Shown in pieces: positions 57,382 to 64,000 of a stretch of 64,000 bases of DNA; position 1 is the first letter of the stretch; every line of letters begins with the position of its first letter. The position numbers were made by a program, and so were the translations under genes. The notes beneath the pieces were generated by a model. That model had not been told where the DNA came from. It saw only the letters and a list, made by a program, of their open reading frames with translations, and did no database searches. Source of the DNA: Georgenia ruanii (GTDB taxonomy: Bacteria; Actinomycetota; Actinomycetes; Actinomycetales; Actinomycetaceae); the NCBI RefSeq assembly GCF_009193175.1, contig NZ_VUKE01000001.1, positions 497,089 through 561,088 of the forward strand, written 5' to 3'.

Positions 57382-57423
57382 AGTTCTCCTTCAGTCCTTG
57401 TCCTGCGGTGCCGGCAGCCGGAG

Positions 57424-57867
57424 CTACTGGGCGACCTGGGTGATCTCGAAGGTCTGCGGCTTCTGCGCGCTGTGCGGGTGCTCCGCACCGCGGTAGACCT
57501 TCAGCTTGCTGAGCTGGGCGCGGCCGAGGGAGTTCTTCGGGAGCATGCCGCGAATCGCCTTCTCCACGGCGCGCTCCGGCTTCTTCTCCAGGAGCTCGGC
57601 GTAGTTGGTGGCCTTCAGCCCGCCCGGGTAGCCGGAGTGGCGGTACGCAAGCTTCTTCTCGAGCTTGTTACCGGTGAGGGCGACCTTGTCAGCGTTGATG
57701 ACGATGACGAAGTCGCCGTTGTCCACGTGCGGGGCGAAGGTCGGCTTGTGCTTCCCACGGAGCAGGGCGGCGACCTGGGTCGCCAGTCGGCCGAGGACGA
57801 CGTCGGTAGCGTCGATGACGTACCAGTTCTTCGTGACGTCGCCGGGCTTCGGTGTGTACGTGCGCAC
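57424..57867 (-). CDS. rplM: 50S ribosomal protein L13
   Basis: This 147-residue L13 starts at GTG 57867 ([20 protein letters not shown]) with GAAGG eight bases upstream. The frame stays open upstream, with an ATG adding 22 non-conserved residues, but the core begins here as in other actinobacteria. The family signature region [20 protein letters not shown] is intact. Transcription probably starts about 150 bases upstream, leaving a structured leader. Confidence 0.97.
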   Translation of the reverse strand: MRTYTPKPGDVTKNWYVIDATDVVLGRLATQVAALLRGKHKPTFAPHVDNGDFVIVINADKVALTGNKLEKKLAYRHSGYPGGLKATNYAELLEKKPERAVEKAIRGMLPKNSLGRAQLSKLKVYRGAEHPHSAQKPQTFEITQVAQ

Positions 57868-58214
57868 GGGCGTAGCCTTCGTTTCTTCAGCGTTCTTGTC
57901 GTCGGGTACAGCTATGGCGGCGCTGGAACCCATGGTCAATGTGGTGCTCGCTGCGCGCATCCGCGCCGCTGCGCCGGCGAGTGGGAGCACCGGGAGCGCA
58001 TGGGGATGCACAACGACGTCCCAGGGTACTGTGCGGCGAGCGACGGGGTCAAAACTTTGCGGACCGAACTCGCGCGTGAGACCCGCCACGTCCGGCGCAC
58101 CGCTCCACGGTCCCGGGTGCCGTCGCCCTCCCACGCGGGCTCAGCGGCCCCGGGCGCCGTCGTCCGACCGCTCCGACTCAGCGGACCCGGGCGCCGTCGT
58201 CCGACCGCTCCGGC
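57868..58214. other. Leader and promoter region of rplM, plus tail repeats
   Basis: This 347-base stretch holds, reading the minus strand, the 37-bp repeats at the end of the neighbouring ATPase gene, a strong promoter (58023-58052), and a leader of about 150 bases. A hairpin in the leader pairs GGTGCTC (57943-57949) with GAGCACC (57985-57991). A second TTGACC lies at 57939-57934. No extra gene is supported. Confidence 0.55.
58023..58052 (-). promoter_or_regulatory. Promoter of rplM-rpsI
   Basis: On the minus strand TTGACC (58052-58047), an 18-base spacer and TACCCT (58028-58023) form one of the strongest promoters in the window, as expected for ribosomal protein genes. Confidence 0.7.
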
Positions 58215-58239
58215 TCAGCGGACCCGGGCGCCGTCGTCC
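58140..58239. repeat. 37-bp tandem repeat, about 2.7 copies, at the 3' end of the ABC-F gene
   Basis: Units begin at 58141, 58178 and 58215. The last unit contains the stop codon and final codons (DDGARVR) of the ATPase gene; the other two are near-identical copies beyond the stop, differing at a few bases. The gene's 3' end has been duplicated in tandem. Confidence 0.85.
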
Positions 58240-59906
58240 TCCCACACCGGCTCGGCGGTCTCCACGACCGAGCCGTCGGCGCCGACATGGAGGAACCGGT
58301 CGAAGCCGCGGGTGAACCAGCGGTCGTGGGTCACGGCCAGCACGGTGCCCTCGTACGCCGCCAGGCCGGCCTCGAGCGCCTCCGCGGAGTGCAGGTCGAG
58401 GTTGTCCGTCGGCTCGTCGAGCAGGAGCAGCGTGGCACCGGAGAGCTCGAGCAGCAGGATCTGGAACCGGGCCTGCTGCCCGCCGGAGAGGGTCTCGACC
58501 CGCTGATCCGCCGCGTGGGCGAGGTCGTAGCGGTCCAGCACCCGGCCGGCGTGCTCGCGGCCCATCCCGCCCCGGCCGCCCTCCCCGCGGTGCAGCACGT
58601 CGAGCAGCGTGCGCCCGGTGAGGTCGCGGCGCTGGTGGCTCTGGGCGAACCAGCCGGGCCGGACCCGCGCCCCCAGGCGGGCGACGCCGGTGTGGCCGAC
58701 GGGCGGCACGGGCTGGCCGTCGGCGGGCAGGTGCTCGGGGCCGGGATCGGTGCCGCCGGCGGCGAGCAGGCGCAGCAGGTGGGACTTGCCCGTGCCGTTG
58801 GCGCCGAGGACGGCGACCCGCTCGCCGAACCACACCTCCAGGTCGAACGGCCGGGTGAGCCCGCTCAGCGCGAGGGCCTCGCAGACGACGGCGCGCCGGC
58901 CGGTGCGCCCGCCCCGCAGCCGCATGGTCACCTGCTGCTCGGTCGCCACCGCCTCGGGCGGGCCGGCCTCCTCGAACCGGGCCAGCCGGGTGCGAGCGGC
59001 CTGGAGCCGGGAGGCCATGTCGGCGTTGTAGGCGGCCTTCTGCTTGTACATGACGACGAGCTGGCGCAGCTTGGCGTGCTCCTCGTCCCACCGCCTACGC
59101 AGCTCCTCCAGCCGGCTCATCCGCTCGGCCCGGGCGGCGGGGAAGGTGGCGAAGGAGCCGCCGTGCACCCACGCCGTCGCGCCGGCGGGGCCGGGCTCGA
59201 GCGCGGCGACGTGCGTGGCGGTGCGGGAGAGCAGCTCGCGGTCGTGGCTGACGAACAGCACCCCCTTGGCGGTGGCGCGCAGCTGGTCCTCGAGCCAGCG
59301 CTTGGTCGGCACGTCGAGGGAGTTGTCCGGCTCGTCGAGGACGAGCAGCTCGGCCGGGCCGCGCAGCAGCGCGGTGAGCACGAGGCGCTTGGCCTCCCCG
59401 CCCGACAGCGACGTCACCGCGCGCCACTGCGCCCGCTCGAACGGCTGCGCGAGCACCTCCTGGGTGATCTCGTCCCAGCCCGCCTCGGCGGCGTACCCGC
59501 CCACGTCCGCCCAGTCCGCGAGCGCCTGGGCGTAGGCCAGCTGGGCGGGCTCGTCGTCGTCGGTCATCATCGCGAGCTCGGCGGCGGCCAGGCGCGAGGC
59601 CACCTCCCGCAACCGGTCCGGCGCGTGCTCCACGAGCAGGTCGCGCACGGTGCGCTCGTCCGCCGTCCGCCCGACCAGCTGGCCCATGACGGCCAGGGAC
59701 CCGCCGCGGCCGACGGCGCCGCGGTGCGGGGCCAGCTCCCCGGTGGCGATGCGCACCAGCGTCGTCTTCCCCGCGCCGTTGGGGCCGACCAGCGCGACGC
59801 GCTCGCCCGGCCCCACCCGCAGCGACACGTCGGCGAGCAGCCCGCGGCCGTCGGGAAGGTCGTAGCCGATGCCGGCGAGGTCGAGGTGGGCCACGGGCCC
59901 CAGCAT
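58215..59906 (-). CDS. ABC-F-like tandem ATPase
   Basis: This 563-residue protein has two ABC domains and no membrane segments, the layout of ABC-F proteins that act on the ribosome (translation factors or antibiotic protection) rather than in transport. Domain 1 has GPNGAGKTT, LSGGEAKRLVL and LLVLDEPDNSLD. Domain 2 has GANGTGKSH, LSGGQQARFQIL and LLLLDEPTDNLD. A charged helical linker (about 265-330) joins them. The DEPDNSLD motif departs from the usual DEPTNHLD. The ATG at 59906 is chosen; a GTG four codons later is possible. Antibiotic protection cannot be claimed from sequence. Confidence 0.85.
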   Translation of the reverse strand: MLGPVAHLDLAGIGYDLPDGRGLLADVSLRVGPGERVALVGPNGAGKTTLVRIATGELAPHRGAVGRGGSLAVMGQLVGRTADERTVRDLLVEHAPDRLREVASRLAAAELAMMTDDDEPAQLAYAQALADWADVGGYAAEAGWDEITQEVLAQPFERAQWRAVTSLSGGEAKRLVLTALLRGPAELLVLDEPDNSLDVPTKRWLEDQLRATAKGVLFVSHDRELLSRTATHVAALEPGPAGATAWVHGGSFATFPAARAERMSRLEELRRRWDEEHAKLRQLVVMYKQKAAYNADMASRLQAARTRLARFEEAGPPEAVATEQQVTMRLRGGRTGRRAVVCEALALSGLTRPFDLEVWFGERVAVLGANGTGKSHLLRLLAAGGTDPGPEHLPADGQPVPPVGHTGVARLGARVRPGWFAQSHQRRDLTGRTLLDVLHRGEGGRGGMGREHAGRVLDRYDLAHAADQRVETLSGGQQARFQILLLELSGATLLLLDEPTDNLDLHSAEALEAGLAAYEGTVLAVTHDRWFTRGFDRFLHVGADGSVVETAEPVWEDDGARVR

Positions 59907-60048
59907 CGCCCGCCGCGACCGGGCCGGTCCACGCAATTTCGGCAGGCGGGCGCGGCCATGCCGGCCCCGGGTGCGCACCCGCGCGGCCGCCCGGCGGGCG
60001 GCCCGGCCTCCCGGTGCGGGCCCCCGGGGCCGGTGGCACGCTGGCAGC

Positions 60049-60648
60049 ATGAGCACCGACGGCAACACCGAGATCCCCAGCACCGAAGGCTCCCCCGGCG
60101 GCGACCAGTTCCTGCCCGACGAGTCGTGGCAGCCCGGCGAAGAGGACATGCTCCTCGACACCCCCGCGGACGACGTCCTGGACGAGGGGCTCAACCCGCC
60201 GGACGAGGACCCGCTGGCCGGCGAGCCCCTCACCCAGGAGGACCTCGTGGCGGGCGACACGCTGGACGAGCGGGTCGCCCGCGAGGAGCCCGAGGTGTGG
60301 GAGGAGCAGCGGCCGGACGCGGAGGCCTCGCCCTACGCCGGGCCGGGGCCCACGGGCGAGCCGGCCCCCGACAACGTCGCCGACGCCGGCGTCGGCCGCC
60401 TCGTCGCCGAGCCCGACGACGACGACCCCTCCGACCAGGTCGGCGAGGAGCAGGACGTCCTGGCCGAGGACGTCGGGGTGGACGGGGCCCGGTTCCTGCC
60501 CGAGGAGGCCGCCATGCACGTCACCGATGGCGACGACCTCGCCGTCGACGAGGGCAGCAGCGTCGAGCCGGAGGACGAGGACCTCACCGCCGCGCAGCGG
60601 GACTTCACGGGCGAGGCCGACGCGACCGACGAAGAGGGGCGGGCCTGA
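60049..60648 (+). CDS. DUF5709 family acidic protein
   Basis: This is a 199-residue, strongly acidic, probably disordered protein with no membrane segment. It has the DUF5709 pattern of actinobacteria: an opening DESWQPGEEDMLLDTPADDVLDEG-type stretch in the first 50 residues, a central ERVAREEPEVW, and a C-terminal GARFLPEEAAMHV. Function is unknown. The ATG is six bases after CACGCT and lacks a ribosome site. It is divergent from the ABC-F gene. Confidence 0.8.
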   Translation: MSTDGNTEIPSTEGSPGGDQFLPDESWQPGEEDMLLDTPADDVLDEGLNPPDEDPLAGEPLTQEDLVAGDTLDERVAREEPEVWEEQRPDAEASPYAGPGPTGEPAPDNVADAGVGRLVAEPDDDDPSDQVGEEQDVLAEDVGVDGARFLPEEAAMHVTDGDDLAVDEGSSVEPEDEDLTAAQRDFTGEADATDEEGRA

Positions 60649-60683
60649 CCGGCGCCTGCCCGCCGCGCCACCGGCCGCGCGCC

Positions 60684-60689
60684 TAGACT
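60684..60689 (+). promoter_or_regulatory. -10 box of fdhD
   Basis: TAGACT fits TANNNT and lies 27 bases before the fdhD GTG, which has its own GGGAGG site, giving a short leader. Confidence 0.5.
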
Positions 60690-60716
60690 GCACCGCACCA
60701 CGAGGGAGGTGCGGCG

Positions 60717-61553
60717 GTGCGAGCGACGAAGCGACGCCCGGTGGTGCGGCTGACCGCCGACGGCGCCCGCCGCGCCCGCGCGGACACCCTCGCCGGCGAG
60801 GAGCCGCTGGAGATCCGGGTGGCCGGCGCCCCGTACAGCGTCACCATGCGCACCCCGGGCGCCGACTTCGACCTCGTGGCCGGCTTCCTCGTCTCCGAGG
60901 GGGTGATCTGGGACGCCGGCCAGGTCGCGTCCGTCGGCTACGGGGCGGGGGTCAACCCCGACGGCACCCGCAGCTACAACGTCGTCGAGGTCCGCCTGGC
61001 CCCGGGGGTGGCCCCGCCGGCGCCCACGCTGACCCGGCACGTCTACACCTCCAGCTCGTGCGGCATCTGCGGCACCGCCTCCATCGAGGCGGTGACCCGC
61101 GCCTCGCGGTTCCCGCCCGCCGGGGACGACCTGCGCATCCGGCTCGAGGAGCTCCTCGCCCTCGGCGAGCGGCTGCGCCGCGGCCAGCAGGTCTTCGACA
61201 CCACCGGCGGGGTGCACGCGGCCGGCCTGTTCGCCGTCGACGACGACGGGACGGCCCGCCTGGAGTGTCTGCGCGAGGACGTCGGCCGGCACAACGCCGT
61301 CGACAAGACCGTCGGCTGGGCGCTGCGGGAGGGGCGCCTGCCGCTGCGCCGCGCCGTCCTGCAGGTCTCCGGCCGGGCGTCCTTCGAGCTGGTGCAGAAG
61401 GCGCACATGGCCGGGGTGCCCGCGCTGGCGGCGGTCAGCGCCCCCTCCGCGCTCGCCGTCGAGCTCGCCGAGGAGTGCGGCCTCACCCTCGTCGGGTTCA
61501 GCCGGGGCGAGAGCGTCAACGTCTACGCCGGCGAGCACCGCATCCTCGCCTGA
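60717..61553 (+). CDS. fdhD: Formate dehydrogenase accessory sulfurtransferase FdhD
   Basis: This 278-residue protein delivers sulfur from a cysteine desulfurase to the molybdenum cofactor of formate dehydrogenases. The CxxC persulfide motif is SSCGICG (C115, C118), and FDTTGGVHAAGLF and REDVGRHNAVDK are conserved. GTG start with GGGAGG upstream. No formate dehydrogenase gene lies in the window, so its client is elsewhere. Confidence 0.95.
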   Translation: MRATKRRPVVRLTADGARRARADTLAGEEPLEIRVAGAPYSVTMRTPGADFDLVAGFLVSEGVIWDAGQVASVGYGAGVNPDGTRSYNVVEVRLAPGVAPPAPTLTRHVYTSSSCGICGTASIEAVTRASRFPPAGDDLRIRLEELLALGERLRRGQQVFDTTGGVHAAGLFAVDDDGTARLECLREDVGRHNAVDKTVGWALREGRLPLRRAVLQVSGRASFELVQKAHMAGVPALAAVSAPSALAVELAEECGLTLVGFSRGESVNVYAGEHRILA

Positions 61554-61593
61554 GGGGTGGCTGCCGACCTCGAGGCGGGCGGGGGACCCGCGC

Positions 61594-62499
61594 CTAGGGC
61601 AGCACCCGGCGCGCCCGGGCCTGCCGCGCCCGGGCGGCGAGCTCGTGGTCGGCCGGGTAGGCGACCTCCTCGAGCGTCAGGCCGTGGGCCGGGGCCACCG
61701 TCACGGCGGCGTCGCGAACCCCGGCGGCGAGCACCCGCGCGGGCCAGCCCACCGGCCGGCGCCCCTCCCCCACGGCCAGGCACGCCCCCACCAGGGCGCG
61801 GACCATGGAGTGGCAGAACGCGTCCGCCCGGACCTCGGCGACGACCAGCCCCGGGTCCGCGGCGCCCGCGGGCAGCCGCCGCCAGCGCAGGTCGAGCAGG
61901 GTGCGGATGGTGGTCGCCCCCTCGCGCGGTTTGCAGTAGGCCGCGAAGTCGTGCTCGCCGAGCAGCCGCTGCGCCGCGGCGTCCATCGCGGCGACGTCGA
62001 GCGGGCGGCCGTGCCAGAGCACGTCCTGGCGGCGCAGCGGGTCGCGGCGGGCGACGTCGTCGGCGATCCGGTAGGCGTAGCGGCGCCACACGGCGGCGAA
62101 GCGGGCGTCGAACCCCGCCGGGGCGGCGGCGGCGCGGTGGACGACGACGTCGCTCGCCCCGCGCGGGGCGCCGCCCCGGCCGAGCACCCCGGCGAGGCGG
62201 GCCACCAGCGCCTCCCCCGGGCTGCGGTCGCTGCGCCCGGGCACGGCGGCCCAGGCCGCGGCCGGGACGTCGACATGGGCCACCTGCCCGCGGGCGTGCA
62301 CGCCGGCGTCGGTGCGGCCCGCCACCGTCAGGCGGGCCGGCCCGGGCAGGCGCAGCACCGTGGTGAGCGCCTGCTCGAGCACCCCCTGGACGGTGCGCAG
62401 CCCGGGCTGGGTCGCCCAGCCGGCGAAGGCCGACCCGTCGTAGGCCAGGTCCAGGCGTACCCGGACGGCGGGCGCCTCGGCGGGGTCGGTGCTGGTCAC
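61594..62499 (-). CDS. truA: tRNA pseudouridine(38-40) synthase TruA
   Basis: This 301-residue enzyme isomerises uridines 38-40 in the tRNA anticodon arm. The catalytic Asp is D64 in [10 protein letters not shown], and the opening [16 protein letters not shown] is typical. A loop of extra residues around 95-110 lengthens it slightly over the E. coli enzyme. The GTG start is six bases after TAGCCT (62511-62506) with no ribosome site, so it is probably leaderless. Confidence 0.95.
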   Translation of the reverse strand: MTSTDPAEAPAVRVRLDLAYDGSAFAGWATQPGLRTVQGVLEQALTTVLRLPGPARLTVAGRTDAGVHARGQVAHVDVPAAAWAAVPGRSDRSPGEALVARLAGVLGRGGAPRGASDVVVHRAAAAPAGFDARFAAVWRRYAYRIADDVARRDPLRRQDVLWHGRPLDVAAMDAAAQRLLGEHDFAAYCKPREGATTIRTLLDLRWRRLPAGAADPGLVVAEVRADAFCHSMVRALVGACLAVGEGRRPVGWPARVLAAGVRDAAVTVAPAHGLTLEEVAYPADHELAARARQARARRVLP

Positions 62500-62505
62500 G
62501 AGGGC

Positions 62506-62511
62506 AGGCTA
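62506..62511 (-). promoter_or_regulatory. Leaderless -10 box of truA
   Basis: TAGCCT on the minus strand ends six bases before the truA GTG. Confidence 0.55.
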
Positions 62512-62672
62512 ACGCCCCCGCCGGACCTCCCCCGCGAACGGAGGGATACCGTCCGCCCCGTCCCCCTTCCGCCCCACAGGGGCGCGTGGCAGGGTGGAAT
62601 TCCGGCCACGACCCGCGGGCCGCGGCCGGGCTCCAGGTTCGTACAACGACGTCCGACGAAAAGGAGGCCGCT

Positions 62673-63893
62673 GTGGGCGGCAACAAGGCAGTCAGCTACG
62701 CAGGACCCGGCAAGGTGGAGGTCATCGACACCGACTACCCGACGTTCGAGCTCAAGGACGGCCCCGGGGTCAACCCGGCGAATGTGGGCCGCAAGGTCAA
62801 CCACGGCGTCATCCTCAAGGTGGTGGCCACGAACATCTGCGGCTCCGACCAGCACATGGTGCGCGGCCGGACGACGGCGCCCGAAGGCCTCGTCCTCGGC
62901 CACGAGATCACCGGCGAGGTGGTGGAGACCGGGCCGGACGTGGAGTTCATCAAGGAGGGCGACCTCTGCTCGGTCCCGTTCAACATCGCCTGCGGGCGGT
63001 GTCAGAACTGCAAGGAGGGCAAGACCGGCATCTGCCTCAACGTCAACCCCGACCGGCCGGGCTCGGCCTACGGGTACGTCGACATGGGCGGTTGGGTCGG
63101 CGGCCAGGCGCAGTACGTGCTCGTGCCCTACGCCGACTGGAACCTGCTGAAGTTCCCGGACAAGGACCAGGCCATGGAGAAGATCATGGACCTGACCATG
63201 CTCTCGGACATCTTCCCCACCGGCTACCACGGCGTGTTCACCGCCGGGGTGCGCACCGGCTCGACGGTCTACATCGCCGGCGCCGGCCCGGTGGGCCTGG
63301 CCGCCGCGACCGCGGCGCAGCTGCTCGGTGCCTCGGTGGTCATCGTCGGCGACCTCAACAAGGAGCGCCTGGCCCAGGCCCGCAGCTTCGGCTGCGAGAC
63401 GGTCGACGTCTCCGAGGGCGACCCGAAGGACCAGATCGAGCAGATCCTCGGGGTGCCCGAGGTGGACTGCGGCGTCGACGCGGTCGGCTTCGAGGCGCAC
63501 GGCCAGGGCAAGGAGGCCGCCGAGGAGAAGCCGGCGACCGTGCTCAACACCGTCATGGACATCACCAAGGCGGGCGGGGCGCTGGGCATCCCGGGCCTGT
63601 ACGTCACCGGTGACCCTGGCGCGAAGGACGAGGCCGCCAAGGTCGGGTCCCTCTCGATCCGTATCGGGCTCGGCTGGGCGAAGTCCCACTCCTTCACCAC
63701 CGGCCAGTGCCCGGTCATGCGGTACCACCGGCAGCTGATGAACGCGATCCTGCACGACAAGACGCAGATCGCGAAGAACGTCAACGCCACGGCCATCTCG
63801 ATCGACCAGGCGCCGCAGGGGTACAAGGACTTCGACTCCGGCGTCGCCAAGAAGTTCGTGCTCAACCCGAACGAGATGATCAAGGTCGGCTGA
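62673..63893 (+). CDS. fdhA: Glutathione-independent formaldehyde dehydrogenase
   Basis: This 406-residue zinc- and NAD-dependent medium-chain dehydrogenase resembles the Pseudomonas putida formaldehyde dismutase/dehydrogenase. The catalytic zinc region is NICGSDQHMVRGR with GHEITGEV, the structural zinc uses CGRCQNCKEGKTGIC, and the NAD fold is IAGAGPVGLAAATAAQLLG. The long insert typical of this subfamily is present (YVDMGGWVGGQAQYVLVP). The GTG start has a near-perfect AAGGAGG five bases upstream, suggesting strong translation. Formaldehyde goes to formate, so fdhD nearby may reflect a shared C1 theme, though its enzyme is absent. Confidence 0.9.
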   Translation: MGGNKAVSYAGPGKVEVIDTDYPTFELKDGPGVNPANVGRKVNHGVILKVVATNICGSDQHMVRGRTTAPEGLVLGHEITGEVVETGPDVEFIKEGDLCSVPFNIACGRCQNCKEGKTGICLNVNPDRPGSAYGYVDMGGWVGGQAQYVLVPYADWNLLKFPDKDQAMEKIMDLTMLSDIFPTGYHGVFTAGVRTGSTVYIAGAGPVGLAAATAAQLLGASVVIVGDLNKERLAQARSFGCETVDVSEGDPKDQIEQILGVPEVDCGVDAVGFEAHGQGKEAAEEKPATVLNTVMDITKAGGALGIPGLYVTGDPGAKDEAAKVGSLSIRIGLGWAKSHSFTTGQCPVMRYHRQLMNAILHDKTQIAKNVNATAISIDQAPQGYKDFDSGVAKKFVLNPNEMIKVG

Positions 63894-63909
63894 CACCCGG
63901 CCGGCGCCC

Positions 63910-63948
63910 AGGGCCCCGGCGCGGCGGTGACCCGCCGGCCGGGGCCCT
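63910..63948 (+). terminator. Terminator of fdhA
   Basis: A long inverted repeat (arms of about 17 bases, one bulge, AGGGCCCCGGC pairing with its complement) follows the stop by 16 bases. Confidence 0.75.
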
Positions 63949-64000
63949 TCCTCGCGTCACGCCTCGGGAGTACCTCGGCGCGCAGCGGCTCGTGTCACGC

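Noticed and set aside
58140-58239. CRISPR-like array at the 37-bp repeats
   Set aside because: No spacers; the units are tandem copies of a gene's 3' end.
58215-59906. Antibiotic-resistance call for the ABC-F gene
   Set aside because: The domains fit ABC-F, but nothing in the linker or the surroundings distinguishes protection from a housekeeping translation role.
60717-63893. A formate dehydrogenase operon around fdhD
   Set aside because: The neighbouring fdhA-like gene is a zinc alcohol-type formaldehyde dehydrogenase; no molybdenum enzyme is present.

Overview
The window is chromosomal DNA of very high G+C from an actinobacterium. A WhiB-family regulator, the gene order guaB3-guaB-whiB-groES and tsaD ... 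rimI-tsaB-tsaE-alr-nnr-acpS-glmS ... glmM-rpsI-rplM ... truA, a SdhCAB-type succinate dehydrogenase, TANNNT -10 boxes and many apparently leaderless starts all point to Actinomycetota. The phosphoketolase module and Tad operon would fit Micrococcales (Georgenia/Cellulomonas-like), but that placement is inference. I see no rRNA, tRNA, CRISPR array, insertion sequence, phage or plasmid gene. Most of the window is ordinary core chromosome with islands of accessory genes.

Region 1 (1-9.3 kb): a Tad/Flp pilus locus on the minus strand. Nine genes run from a zinc-ribbon protein through cpaB, a cpaE-tadE fusion, tadE, tadA, tadB and tadC to a histidine kinase and response regulator. Eight of the nine are joined to the next by 4-8 base overlaps or a one-base gap. 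The Flp pilin gene follows separately. The cpaE-tadE fusion keeps a prepilin-type cleavage motif at the junction and is the most unusual gene in the window.

Region 2 (9.3-19.4 kb): DUF192, DUF3817 and SURF1 proteins; then a phosphoketolase-Pta-AckA module (xfp, pta, ackA) that turns sugar phosphates into acetyl-phosphate, acetyl-CoA and acetate; then class II fumarase and the phosphocarrier HPr.

Region 3 (19.7-27.3 kb): a small Cys/His protein, a GNAT enzyme, the purine pair guaB3 and guaB, a NUDIX hydrolase, a DnaQ-like exonuclease, a MerR regulator with a degenerate B12-type domain, a WhiB3-like regulator, and groES under a CIRCE element with no groEL beside it.

Region 4 (27.3-39.6 kb): a dipeptide/oligopeptide ABC transporter (dppABCDF order), a THUMP-like methyltransferase, a secreted TAP-like hydrolase, a YbdK-type glutamate-cysteine ligase, a PadR regulator with a HAAS-like membrane partner, and a 14-TM drug exporter. 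This block separates groES from tsaD, which are closer together in Mycobacterium.

Region 5 (39.6-53.1 kb): tsaD, then the sdhCAB operon, then a long co-directional operon glmS-acpS-nnr-alr-tsaE-(secreted membrane protein)-tsaB-rimI-sseA. It serves amino-sugar and cell-wall precursor synthesis, acyl-carrier activation, NAD(P)HX repair and tRNA t6A formation.

Region 6 (53.2-64 kb): coaA, a DedA protein, glmM, the rplM-rpsI operon with a long leader, an ABC-F-like ATPase with a duplicated 3' tail, a DUF5709 protein, fdhD, truA and a zinc-dependent formaldehyde dehydrogenase.

Many genes without a Shine-Dalgarno have a TANNNT hexamer 6-7 bases before the start codon, which supports leaderless transcription and decides several starts below.
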